Assembly: GCF_016859285.1 (NCBI RefSeq)
Contig: NC_053415.1
Coordinates: 16,163,001-16,227,000, forward strand
Source of the DNA: Xiphias gladius
Taxonomy: Eukaryota; Chordata; Actinopteri; Istiophoriformes; Xiphiidae
Direction of reading: 5' to 3'
Length of the DNA: 64,000 nt
Every line of letters starts with the position of its first letter. Within the stretch, counting starts at the first letter, position 1. Below are positions 22,623 through 35,900 of this stretch, in pieces. A model generated the notes under the pieces. The model saw nothing but the letters and a program-made list of their open reading frames with translations, was not told the origin of the DNA and made no database searches. A program made the translations under genes and the position numbers.

Positions 22623-25178
22623 GAATTGGCAAATGCTGATATCATTTATGGCAGTGTTACAGTTTATAGCCTTATATTATTTTAAATCTCTTGAGTATCT
22701 GGTGCTTATAGTCACTCACAGTTACATTCATACCGTAAATGGTTTGAGTTTTATAGAAAAAGATGGAAGACTGAATCAAATGGAGTGCCAATGCAGACAT
22801 TTCAGTAAACTTTAGAAATCAGTTCATTGTAAAAAATCTCCTGCCAAGATCAAATTTGAAGAGAAATCCAGCAGGAGAAGAATAAAAAACTTAGGGAGGA
22901 AACCCAGCTTTTTATGAAAGACAAAACAGTACACCACAGAACTGAATGCTGACTGAAAAACTTGTGAAATGCAGTTAATACTCTTCCTTTCCTCCTCAGT
23001 GTGACCAAGACTGTCAACATTTCAGGACACCAAATATTTGCAACACCTGATTTGATTTTGCAGGTAGTTATTGTCCTTGGTTTTCCAAATCGAAAAGCAC
23101 AAGTTGAACATACATAATTTGTACTTTATAAGAAAAAAAAAAAAAGGTCAGCAGCAACAGCAAACAGACAATACACCACAAATACACAGCTTTTAACATA
23201 TACAGTCTACCCCCATGCATCTCTCTATCACATCCCACCTCTCCCACACCTCCCATCCTATCTCACTAGGGATTACTTGACATTTATATGGCAACCAGTA
23301 ACTGATAAACACCAAACATTGGTAATAGTAACTGGTCATCTGCCATCAAATCCTTTCTCTGCACTTACTATTGGCAAAAAGCAAGGCTTCATTTGGATCC
23401 CTTGAGAAAACTGGCGTGAGATCAAGTTAGTTACTTACAAACTGTATTTGCAAAGGCTAAATTGCATTTGAGAGAACGCTTTGTGGTTACAAAGCTCACC
23501 AACAAGCAGGTATAGATACAGAGTCTGAAGCACATTTCAATGTTTGCTCTTCCTCTCTAGTCTGTTGAAACATTGTCCATGTTGCCTATAAATCTGCATG
23601 CTTGACTTCAATTAAAAGTAATTATTTTTCAATCCATTTCATCAAAAACTCAAACATCTCATGACCTTTTCACTCTACCAACTTTTTTTTCACTTTAATG
23701 TTGTTATCTAGTGGACTTTGTAGAGGAAGTAAATGCTGTAAAAGACAGAGCAGGATAACATATGACAAAAGCTGCAAAGCCTGTTCAGACAGTTTTGTGG
23801 TACACGCCATATCAAAATGAGTCAGCAGGATTCTCTTGATACATTAACCATGTTAGTAGCATCCCTTATTAATGCAAAACAGATCCCATAGGCTTTTCAA
23901 TCACCATAATCATGTTGTGTTAAAGGTCCTTAGAGTACATATGCACTGAAAAGAATCAATCGTGATTTTCATTTCAATGCATTTCCAATTTACTTGTAGA
24001 TAATGGCAACATTCTTATAATGTCCTATAACTAGTCTAGTGTTCTAGTCAAGCGCAGAACACTGTAATAATTTATTTCCATTATCTAGTTACTATATATG
24101 GCCCACTGGAAGACTGTTAATTAGTGTTATTCCCAGCAGTTTAAATTATTGAGCTCATACGGCCACTGACCGTGGGTGTATGGCATATGCAGATTGTGAA
24201 AACATGCTACAGAGATAGGAATATCCTCTCTCCCTCCTTCTCCACAAGCCCAAACACACAACCAGATTCAGAAAGACCTATCTTCAGAGACAAGAAGAAG
24301 AGAGACAAGGAGTCCTGCAACAATGACGTTTTCAGTTTGCTGTACTTTGTATGAAGTTAACTGATAAATAAAACTATTTATTATGTTACGTTACATTACG
24401 GTATACAATAAGATATGTAGTATTTCAATGTAATGTAATGACTGTTATAGCAATTGTGAGAACTATAGAAGAAAAGAGATCATATAAAAGAGGTGGATTT
24501 TGAAGACCTTTCTCTTGATATATTTACCATAGAAACGATTGCTTATTGTTCTATGGTTGCTCTGATACACTAGCAGAAAAACATGCTGTTTTTATTTGAC
24601 CACTCTATTTGCTTCAAAACGTTTTATTTATTTGTCGTCTCTCTGCAAACCTCTGTTTGACAATGAGTCAAAGAGGATGCAAAAAAGTGACTCACCAGAG
24701 ATATCAACTGAGACGGATTCAACAACAAATCCTGGACTTGTAAACAAAAATAGGTTAGGAAAGAATTGCCACCGATTGACGGAGATTTTCATAACAGGAT
24801 TAGGAACAGTAGATAATAAGCAGTGCAACTAATGGAGATCCAAGGCAGATAATAAACATCTTGCTTACATGTGATATTGTCTCACCTTTAAAGGATGGAA
24901 AAAAAATAGAAAGGTTGTATATATGAATCCGTTGTAGGTGTTCTTTTGATCAACGTAAAAAAAAAAAGTTTGTTAATTCTACTTCAAACATGTAGGTGAA
25001 TGAGCACCTATCTGATTAAATCTCAAAAAATGAATGTTATGCATCCCATACAGTAGGTAGTAGTTATTGCAGGGCAGTAGTATTGCATTGTATCATATTG
25101 TATAGGTGCTTGACTTATTGCATCCATCCACTGTGCATATTTGGACTTATTAGGCTGATAATGAAGAACCGGTTCCAG
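22623..25178. other. Spacer between the two erich6b-like copies
   Basis: The 5' exons of copy B should lie here, but I could not identify them with confidence. Short open stretches near 24.2-24.35 kb and 24.6-24.8 kb are hydrophilic and could be remnants of its N-terminal region. Otherwise the sequence is AT-rich with simple runs and holds nothing I recognise. Confidence 0.4.
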
Positions 25179-28100
25179 TGTAAGCTCTCATGAATACCTG
25201 GAGATCCCTGCATTCGATGGGAGGGTCGTCACCAGAAGCAGCGTTGGTACGCAGACTGACCGGAGACGTGAGGAAGATTGCAGTCGAGTCACAGTTTCTT
25301 CACATTTCAAGCTTATTATGAATCTCTGACCTTGACTGGTAAATGATAAATATATTTATTTTTTATTTATTTTTTTTGAAGAATTTGGGGCTGACATCTG
25401 AGCAGATGAGCATGTTGAATTGGGGTATATACCATGGTATTCTAGTTTGTAAAATCACTCTCTCAATTGGAGTGATAAATGTCCTTTAGAAAGTAAAAAG
25501 GACAGTCAGACCCGGAAAGATTTCTCTGAAATGATTATTTTTATGTAAATAAACTAACATTTGAAATGCACTCTGTAGCAAAGCCTTAGACAAATGATGA
25601 GTTGATGAAATTAACATACATAAGGTCATTTTGTGTGTTTTAGAGATTTTTCTTTGCCGAAGAAATACTGAATATGAGTTTTCATAGCCTTGTCTATCCT
25701 TGTCACAATGTAAGTTTTATCTAGTGAAAGATGATGTGACATGGTATCCAGAGACAGGGAGTTCCAAGGTTTTGATTTATTCATGAAGCACAAGCTAAAG
25801 ACCTCAAAGAATTTAATAAATTATGAAGTGTCTTTGTTTTTCTTTTGTTTTTTTTTCTCTCTCTTCAGAGCATTCCTAAAAACATGAAGTCTGTCTTGGA
25901 GATATCCCTAGATAATGAAGTTTTGGATTCGCTCAACAAGGAAACTCCCCAAACTCCTGCAACCTGCCAAGGAGAAAGTGAAGAGTCTTTAACTCATCAG
26001 GACATGGTGCGGCAGGAAATGCCACTTTTAAACTGCTCTTTTTCCTCTTTTGGTATAAATACAAATTTATTAGTGGAACAAGCAATTAGTCTGTGTTTGT
26101 CTTATATCAAAACTTGCCTGTCACTACTGCTGCTTGTTTTAAAACATGCCAGGCAGTAACATGGTTTTTGAATACCTCATTAACTGGAATATTTGGATAC
26201 TGGAAAGAAATAAAAGCGTCTATTCTGATAACGTTACAGTACAGTTAATATGGTGACATGCTCAGGCTTAATAAAAACTGAATGAACTGAAAAACAGAAA
26301 TGTGATTTGGTTCATTCTCAGTGTCAATGTATGCAGCTTGGAGTTGGGATGATTATGGAAGGAAATAATTGGTTTAATAATGTGAAGCTTATAAGAAGAA
26401 GTAATTGTGAAATGTAATCACTACTGGATAGTTAATATGGACATTTAAATGCCACTGAATTTATAGCATTTGAATATTTAACCACAAAAACCGACTATCT
26501 GAATTGAGGGTGTTTTTCCAGTGTCGGTTCTTTGGTCCAGACTGAATAGACATTCATGGTCCCCGGAGGACTTGTTTTCTATTGCTGCTGACCTGCCTAA
26601 AATACAATACTTGGTTACCCAAACCAGTGGGAGTGACCTGATTGTTTTATATCACTTAGATTTGTATTTGCGAATGTGACTCGGTGAATTTGAGCTAGTA
26701 GAATACTGATTTTTGTAATACTTGTGAATGATGCTTGAATTTCCTGTCTGAATTTGCGAACTCTGTAAAATCAAGGTTTTCCAAGAACCACTTGAAAATA
26801 CCGACTGAAAAACTCAAACCACACGAATTCAGATGGATGGCTTTCAAAGTAAAATATCTCAGTGCTATAAATTCTGGTTAGTCTTTACAGATAGGCAGTT
26901 ATTTGCTTCTATAGCAGATGAGTAACAATTAAAATTTGCACATAACCAAAATATCGAATTTTGCAGCATTTCTACAGTTGCACTAGGCTTTTTCTCTCTC
27001 TCTCTGTCTTTGTGGCAGTTTTTCTGCTGTGAGAAAGCATGGGAGCTATCAGAGATTTTGCCGAAGGGTGCCATGGTCATCACTAAAGAAACCGTGACTG
27101 ATAGAGAGCCAGCGATGCAGAAAGATCAAAGGTCAGGATTGCCCTTGTCCATTATTTGCTTCCACCAGTAAATGGTTTTCAAATTAAAATGTCTATGCCA
27201 TTGAATCTCTGATGCTCTGATGCTGATCTTCCATGATACACTGCAGGTTGGAGGGTTTGGAATCGGAAGGGTGTTCAGATCATCAGACCCCCTAAAGCAG
27301 GTTACACACACTATCTACCACTGACAGATGCAGTATCACATGCGGATTATACTGTACGTACTTATCTTTCCCTTTGTTTCATCCATGTCACGACACCTTT
27401 AACTATATTACAGAACAACTGCACACCACCCTACATAATCGACTCTCAGATGATGCTTGGACAGCCAAGGAGGAAGCTTCATTCCCTGATAGAGAAATCA
27501 TGGATTCTGAAAAGATTTTCTCTTTCAATGGAAAAAATGCGGGACTGAAGGTATTGTCATATGTTCAAATCACAAATGTTTTTCACAGTCAAGGTTGTAG
27601 CAGGCCCTATCATGACTACAGCTGAACAGTATACAAGCCCTACGTCAATTAATAAATGTGTTTGGTTCAGCAGAGTATGACACCGCTTGTCAAACACTAC
27701 GACAGTGGTCAAACATTTATTGTGATGATTTCAGACGGAACTGGGCAGGTGTGGTATCCTGTAAGGGGAATCTAACTGAAGATTTACCATAGCTTTGCAT
27801 TATTTACCATGAATATTCAATGTTTGATTGTTCTCCTTAATCATATTTTAAAGCTTTCCATCAGGGAGGCTTGCTATTCTTGTATCTGCTGCCCAATCAG
27901 CTGACTGGTCTTGTGTGGTGGTCTTGGAAAACAAACCCCAGCAGCCTCGCATTCAGGCAGTTTTCACAACCAGGGGACAGGCTACCTGTTATCACAACAA
28001 TGGCTGTATTTGGTATGATTGATTGTTTAATCCTCCCTAATATTTCATTGGTGTAAATATTATGCTATACAATCAGCAAATTATTTTGAAATCAAAATCT

Positions 28101-28797
28101 ATTCTATCACCACCAGTTCTCTGAAGAAGCATTTCAAGTTTACTCTAATATTTGATCAAATTGATAGCAGACAGAAATGAAAACCTGTCTGGGTGAGACA
28201 ATAAACCCCCGAGGGGCTTATTGTTCACAAGCTGCTTCTCTTTATAAGGGTGAGTCTGACTCCTTGGGGAGGCACCCACTGCAGTGACACAGGAAATTTG
28301 AAGAAACAGTGGAGCTGGCTGGACAATAAGCATCATGTTCATGCTCCGCCCAACCAGCCCGTTTGCCTGACACTGGGTCCTCACCTCAACATCCGCATTG
28401 AATCTCCATCACTTTCACCTTTAGCAAACACAGTGTACAGCTTAATGTAGGGGCAAAACTGAAAGTAAGTTAATGTGGCTCGTGGTATTAGTATTAATTT
28501 GGGGCAATAGCAGGAGTGTAGAGTAGTATCATTGATTCCGCTTTGCTTTATATTTCCTTGCTGTCACAGCTAAACCAAGGTAAAGGTCTCACGCTGCTGG
28601 GGCCTGACATGCTTCAGAGGTATCTGCAGCAGAAGAGTGCAGAGATCAATGTCCTGCTCCAGAACATCCAGTCCCTCATCACCTATCAAAAGACTGTCAG
28701 TCCGCAGAAGGTCAAGCCCCAGCAAAGCCTCCTCTCACAGATGGAAAGACAGAGGCTGCCAAAGAAACAGCAACAGTCTGCCAAGAAGCCCCCCTAA
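25179..28797 (+). pseudogene. erich6b: ERICH6/FAM194-family gene, copy B, probable pseudogene
   Basis: A second, diverged copy in the same orientation as copy A. Exon 25179-about 25312 (YLEIPAFDGRVVTRSS, TQTD) matches copy A 19025-19146 (FMEVRALDGRFITLASS, TQTD). Further exons are 25869-about 26052 (weak), 27019-27131 (FFCCEKAW), 27414-27550, 27671-27753 (SDGTGQV), 27854-28012 (FPSGRLAILVSAAQSADW), 28249-28464 (LTPWGGTHCSDTGNLKK) and 28570-28797 (LLGPDMLQRYLQQKSAEI). From 27671 on, the splice positions and phases equal those of copy A. In exon 28249-28464 the frame changes near 28405: upstream reads LTLGPHLNIRIES, downstream reads ITFTFSKHSVQLNVGAKLK one frame over, so translation would stop at 28448-28450. 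The first-exon donor is not obvious, a CxxC exon is missing, and the 27131/27414 junction is out of phase. AATAAA lies at 28892-28897. A transcribed, truncated protein is possible. Confidence 0.65.
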
Positions 28798-28897
28798 AGC
28801 TGATGACGTCCTTGAATGGCAGTTTCTCATTTATGTGAAGCGACTCTTAATGTTCCCTGAATTTGAATTCAATGACAATGTGCTTTTTACAAATAAA

Positions 28898-29928
28898 ACC
28901 AAAGATCATTAATCTTTTTTTTTTTTTTTTTTTAATTAGAATGTTCATAAATAGTTTTAACTGTACACATCATTTTACATGGGACACAGCAAAGCAAATG
29001 TTAAATTGACAGTGTCCTGTTACCTTTGTTATTCTGTGAGGACCTCTAAGAAAGATATCCATAAATCATATACAGTGCAAAACTGCCAGTCAACAGTCCA
29101 TTATTTTGCCAGAGTAAAAGTATATTAGTTTTAATCAACCTAGTTATAAATGGAAAAAGTATAAAACGTAAGTCTTTTTTCTTTTTGTCTTTTTTACATA
29201 TTTGCAACAGAATAACAAAAACATTCACAAGAAGAAGGTGGAAGAATCTTTAAGAAAACATCTGACAGGGATAAAACAGCTGTGGGGATTTTGCTATGAT
29301 CAGAGCGGAAAACCTGTTGGACCTGAGCATCCTGTAGCACTTCAGGCCATCATAGAGGTTTACTGAATGCGTTACAAAGACTTTTCCGATTTAAAATAGT
29401 GGAATAAAATATTTTGCAAACCCAACAAGGGAATCCAGGCATCTGAATGCAAGCCCCCTTACTGGCCTTTAGCTACCTGGCTAATGAGCAACCCTTTAGT
29501 GTCTTTTTTGCCCACCCAAAGTGTCCTTGTCAGAACACTCTTGGATAGAGAGATGCAACTGTGATCCAAACCCACCCTTGTCAAAATGGATTTCTCCTAC
29601 ATGAAAACAACCCTAACCACAACATCAGCTTCAATTTTAGTCACACAAAATAATCAGCTCAGTACCCAAAATAATACCCTTCACTTCCCAGTGTGTTATG
29701 GACTTCAAGATGAATACCTGAGCCGCTTCATACTTGTAGCTTCTTGAGCCTCCATCAGAGAATCTTTGGCCTTGTACAGGATTTTTTTTGTTTTGTTTTT
29801 TTTGTTCAGCGTTCCCAGTACAGCTTGCAGGTAAGGTGCAGTTCATGACTCCCGGTGGCTGGAGTTGAAGGACAACATTGCTATCCAGAGTGCGTTTGCC
29901 AGCATCGCCACACTGGACCTGGGCGGCA
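28898..29928. other. Convergent 3' ends of copy B and cog3
   Basis: About 1.1 kb lies between the two stop codons. Copy B uses AATAAA at 28892-28897. A T-run (about 28914-28933) ends in TTTAAT, which reads ATTAAA on the minus strand and could serve cog3. No gene or repeat family was identified here. Confidence 0.5.
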
Positions 29929-32900
29929 TTACTTATTCACAGACAGCAATAGGTTAATCTGAAAGAGAGCCATAAAAAAGGATGAGTGCTCACCATGATT
30001 TAGCTGTCATACACTATGTAAAGTTTCCCCAATGAAGGTGTTCCCAGCAGTTTTGGATGTTGCAGCGGTATTTTAAAACTATGTCAGGTGGGCTTTGGGC
30101 TGTGCTAATCCCACAGTACTGTACCTGTTCCATAGATGGACATGCGATGATTTGAAGGTCTTCTCCATTGTATTCCTCCTGAAGCAAGGCAAGCAGTCTT
30201 TGGAATACCTGCTGGATGTTATTCTGTGGGAAAAGCCATCCTGTTACTGAGTGCTGGAGGGAAATTCATACCACATTTCCTTCTGGCCTACGTTCCCTAA
30301 CTATCTTGTTTCCATGTCAACAGGAGAATTTCGTTTCTCTCTCATTCAGCTTCACCTGGCACCTTGATGAACCATACACAGCCAGGACAAAGATTTCTCT
30401 GTTAGAGTTCAATCATGATGACAAATTTATTGCTAAACGCACAATCTCCGAGCCCAGTTTAAACAAAAGGTTTACCCCAAGAGGGTAATTCAAACACAGA
30501 ATTGTTATCTATATTTCTCCAAAATTGATTGACAAGCCTTTTACTACAGTGACTAACACTCACTTATGAATAAACATATGTCATGAATGATTTCTAGTAA
30601 TGTGAAAGGTTTGTTTAAATGGTAACATAAGCCAACACCTCAGTATAATAGGCCTATAATTACGATATCTATGATGAGAGAGAAATAAAAATGCTTTTCT
30701 AGCTGTGAGTTAACCTCTTCAGTGATACATGAAAATAACCTCTAATTCATATTATTGTAAAAATAGTGATTGGACCATGCAAACACATGCTTTAACAATG
30801 ACTTGAAAAGAAACTGACTCATGCGGTACATGCTACACCCTTGCGTTTCCGCCACATACCCGGACAGGCTTGAAAAGGATGAACTCTGTGTCTCTATTGG
30901 CTAAGTACAAGGACATGCTCTGTAAAGTGCTTGGCAGCTTGCTCTTCATCACACGGTAGGTAGCCATCACTATATCGTTGATCTTTGCTGAAAAGAGAAA
31001 AAAACAGGACAGAGTTTAAAAAAAAAAAAAAAAACCCAAAAAAACCATTGTCCTCTAGTATATGCTATACAGGTTTTGATGAATTACAGTATGATGCTCA
31101 TGGCGTTTCCCCGAGACAAGTCTTACCTGGCTGTGCCCAAGGTTGCTGAGACAGACTGTACGTGGGACCACCTTGGATAGCCATAGTTTTAAGAGCTGCA
31201 ACCTGAGTGCAGCCACAGTCAAAACAAAACGTTACAATTTGAAAAGGCTTAATTTGTGCTAGTTCAGTGCATATAATAATCAATGGAAAGACACACAAGA
31301 GGCTGCGCTGCCTCTTGGCTGTAATACAAAGAGTAGTACTGACATAAAAACTGACAGAAAACTCAGTGTGGGGTGCGTAGAAATAAAGACATTTTTTTCA
31401 GCAGAATTACTACACATAAAGAATACAGAACACAATTAACTATCAAAACACATGCATATACACAAATACCTAGCAAGAGAGATATCCTAGATGAAAAACA
31501 GCCATTTTATCTTCAGTTGTCAGGAAAATACGGAGACTGTCATTGATCAGTAAGTAAGCAAATGGCTTTTTAGATTTAAGGTTTTTAAAGCTAAAAGCTG
31601 AAAAAATGAAGGTCAGAATGACACGTCAGTGCCTGAGGCCAAGTCTGCTTTCGCTCTAACAGTTACCTTGGTGAGAAACTCCTCAAGGTTTCCCACAAAG
31701 ATCTGAGTCTGCTGCTGGATGAACTGCTCACAGCTGAACTTCAGGTGTCGGTCCACATCCTTCTTAGAGTCAATGTAGTGCTCCTTTATCTCTGGTGTTC
31801 CCTGGGGGCCACAGAGAAAAGGGGTTTAGCACTATCAAGTGACATTTCCCTAAGGCAGGTTGCTATCAAAGTGTATAAAGTGTATGGTATTTTTAATAAA
31901 AATAAAAAAAAAGGCAAAAAAAGGAATAAAAATACTACCTCCAACAGGAATTCGAGTATGGCGTTGTGACTGTTAAGTCGGAAGAATTTAGGAACAGCCT
32001 TAGGGTTCAGGATTTTGAAGGCAGCATCTTAACACAAAGCAGAGATTATATCTGGGCTGATGAAGAATTAGAGTGCCCTCTAGTGCTACAAATTTAATAT
32101 GACCTTCACTGGGACGAGGGCGATAGGAGGAGCAAATCTGCCCTGTGAGCATTCAGTTAATATACATTGTGGTGTTGGATTACACTGTGATTTCCACATT
32201 AATTGTTGCCACTGGTGCATGTGATAGGCACAAGTTGCTTAATGAGCATGAGAATGTAATGACTGGCTTTATGGAGCTGAACACCAATGTTCCCTCCACC
32301 TTTAATTATCTTACCTCGCGTTTTCTTCAGGTCCAGTGAGATTTCCTTGATGGCAAAATCGGTGTGAAATGGGGCAATCTGTTCACGCATTATCAGCAGG
32401 TGCTTGATCAGGAAAAGTTGCCCATCTATTTGTGTCTACAGAAAGGGATAGCACACTGTTAAGTCCACACTGCAGGCTGCCAAAACAAAAGGGCATCTGC
32501 TGACTATCCGAGCTACAGAGAACATGAAAAGCACAGGCTCAGAGACGATAAAAGAACATGTCTAATTAATAACTGCTGATTGACTGTAGCTGGAAAGGGA
32601 CATATTATGGTCACAAAAAAGGCAGCTGAAACCATTTATTGCTCAGCTAGCGACTAAAACATTGGAAAAAGACATCATCAACGTGGAGTGGGAACACATC
32701 CTTTGAGATTGATGCTGCTGCTTTAATTTGAAGTGTTAGGTTGAAACGCGCCAGTTAGCACAGATATTGACAGCAAAATTGAAGGTGAGAGAAACCCATA
32801 AATAAAGGATGGTCTGCTGAACACACTGTAGGGCATAATAAAGCACCTATGAAAATAAACTTTAAATGACATCCCAGCTGCTTTAGTTGAGGTTGCTGTA

Positions 32901-35900
32901 GCCTGAAGGAATTTGAATAAAACCGAACACATCTTATCGAGGAGGGAATTGATCTTACTATGTCAAAAGAAAGATACTTATCAAGATATTTTGATAATAA
33001 TAAAAATCCTAAAAGTTCAGTAAAAATACAAAACCATACTCTACTCTTAACAATTTGTACTAACCTTGTTTTTAAGGATGATATCAGAAGCTTTAAGAAG
33101 GGACTGGATGCAGGCAGATAAGGCTTCTTGAGATAAACCCTGGAAGACTGCTCTCTGGAAAAAGACCAAGTCACAGTAAGAAACACATGAATAAGAAATG
33201 CAAAGTGGAAAAACTACATATACTACACATCCTGCCATGTTTTAGCATGGGGGCCCTCTACATTAGTAAAAACTAATTATTTTAGACTCACATCTATACA
33301 TCTATAGAGCTTGGACAGACAAACCAGCGTTCGTCTGACAGTAGGGTACCACATGCCGTGCAGATCAGCAGGAGAGATGGATGTCTGTAGGCGTGATGCT
33401 TCCACATTCCCTGTATTCATTGTACAAAGGAGGAAGAGCCATCAGGCAAATGACAGTAACACCAAAAGTTGATTAAAAAAAAAAACAAGTGTCACAATCT
33501 GGAAAGACAGACCAGCATTACTGTTTCTTCTACCGTCAGGATCCTCAAGCTGTACATCAGAAAACATTGCCTCCTGTGACATCTGCTTCATCTGCTCCTC
33601 CTTCAAGCTCTGAGCAATTCTCTATTGATTACAAGAAATCAAAGGCAAGATGTAGCAGATTGAACGTGTTTTTCCATTTTTGCTTCAACAGGAAGCCTAC
33701 AGGTAAATTACCTAACGAACAAATTAACAGAAAATAAAATTCATCTTGCAAAATGAGTGTAGCAAGAAAGAAAGTGAGATAAACATCTAAAGACATATCT
33801 AAGGAATCAGGGAGATTTGATATTAAGAAAATAGTCTAGATGTAGCACATTTAAGAGCCATTAAATACAGGTTAGAGTCAAGGGCATGTTTAACAACATT
33901 TGCAGACATTCACAAGCCAAAAGACCTTCCAAGGTCTTTAATTTGCATAATTCAACTTAAAATATTTACGACTTTTTAAGGAGCTGTAGATAAAAAGTGT
34001 TAAATGTTGGACAGTCACTTTTTTTTCTTTGTGTGAATAGGGTGTCTACAGGTGTAACAAAACTTGACATGAATTTAAACTTACAAAAAAAAAAATTTGA
34101 TGAAAGACAAAAAGACAGCCAAACATCTAAAGAAATATCAGAGCATATACCTGCACTATCAGGTAAATTTGATCTTGAGGAAATAGTTCACATGCAACAC
34201 ATTGAGAACTGAAACATCAGTCCAGAATCATTCAACGTGTGCAGACATTCACAATACCGAAGACCTTCCAAGGCTGTACTTTTACATTCAAATTAAAACA
34301 TTGAGACTTAAGGACCTGCAGATAGTCTGCAAGACTAGAAATATTTTACTCAAATGTTGGATAATAAAGCGTTTCATGTTTATTTTTCCTTTACAACATT
34401 AATAAGCTCAAGAAACCAACAAAATTAGATATGCCCGCAATCAAGTTCATGTGATTACATTTAATGCTGAAACACTCGATAGACAAAAAAATTAATCAAC
34501 TAATTTTTGATGATCGATAAGTAATTTACCCAGCAGAAGAGCTGATCATTCACGGTTTCTTCTACTAAAATCTGTGGATGGGATTTGTTGTTGTTTTCTG
34601 TCACTGTGGTCAGGCATAACCAGCATTTTGAAAACTATTAAAAACCAACTATTTCTTGACATATTATAAAGTAAACAATAGCTCAGAAAATAAATACATA
34701 AATTTAAAAAATGCATTAATAAATTATGAAAATATTCAATTATATCCATGTTTTGTAAAGCTGGTTGAGTATAAGATGAAGTGAAAACAATCGTTAGGCA
34801 TTTTATTTCTGAAAATATAGAGAAGGAAAACTGATATCCCTTTGAGCGTACAAGACCCACCTCCATCATCTCCAATTTCTCAGGATAGGCCAGATCCCCT
34901 GGAGCTGGGTTGTAGCCTGTGATATCAGTCTGGATGTAAATATGAGTCCTGTATACCAGTCTCTCCTGGACATCCTCCAGCATCTGCTTCACTACTGCAT
35001 CAAAGGCCCCCAACTGAGCAGCTGCATAAAGGCACACAGAAGTCATGTATAGTGATGTTTGATATGGTGGGCTTATGATAAGAAATCAGAACGCGGAGAT
35101 GAGAACTGAATGAGCGCTTAAAAAAAAAAACAGGGCAGTGGACATGAAAACATCCTAGTCCTCAAGTTTCAAAGAAAACTCTTGTGCTCCTTTGCTTTTC
35201 CTGTGTGTACCTTGACTGGAGTTTGTCTTCTCAGATTCCAACCCACTTAAGTGGACGGTAAACTTCATTAAAGACACTCCTGTTTAATTTTGGATAAATT
35301 TAAGGACCATGACAATGTGCTTTTTCTTTAAAACTTGGGGACCTAGAACCAAAGTAATTTATGGGTGAACCACTCCACACTGTCTCAGATTTAGAAAAAG
35401 TCATGTTTTCTGTTATATTGTTTTCAAAAAAAAAAAAAAAAAGGCAGAATTCTGAATGGTAATTTATGCGGAAAACCTGTTGCTACAATTTCATTAAATT
35501 CAGTATTTCTCACTTGGAAAAATAAGGCACTGAGGAGATAAGGGATATCCTTTTAAGGATCTTATATTTCATTTATTTATAGCTCATTAAATTTCGCAAA
35601 AATATTTGTCTTCTTTCTTTATTGTTGTAAAAAAAAAAATTTTTTTTTAATGTCAATTTCAGGGAAAAAGTGCAAATAATTTTATTTCAAATATAATTTT
35701 GTAGCACAACAAAAGTGAAAGTGAAAGGTTTTCCCAACATATATTTGGTACAGTAGCAAGCCCCGACAACTCCGGCACAGCTGCAACCTGGTGACTCAAT
35801 TCTAAACACTGCATGTGACATATGAGAAGCTTTCAAGAGAACAAAAGCTGTAACCTACCATTGTTATGAACATGATCTTCTAGCATCTCATTCTTGAGAA

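Noticed and set aside
26518-26690. Possible CxxC exon of copy B
   Set aside because: An AG precedes TGTCGG, but the frame hits a stop quickly and the second cysteine is absent; the alternative frame has no homology to copy A.
27247-27300. Possible short exon of copy B after CTGCAG
   Set aside because: In the required phase it meets a TAA; other phases do not join the neighbouring exons.
34546-35046. A 166-codon minus-strand frame as one exon
   Set aside because: Only 34861-35021 matches COG3; the rest is read-through into intron past a GTGGGT donor.
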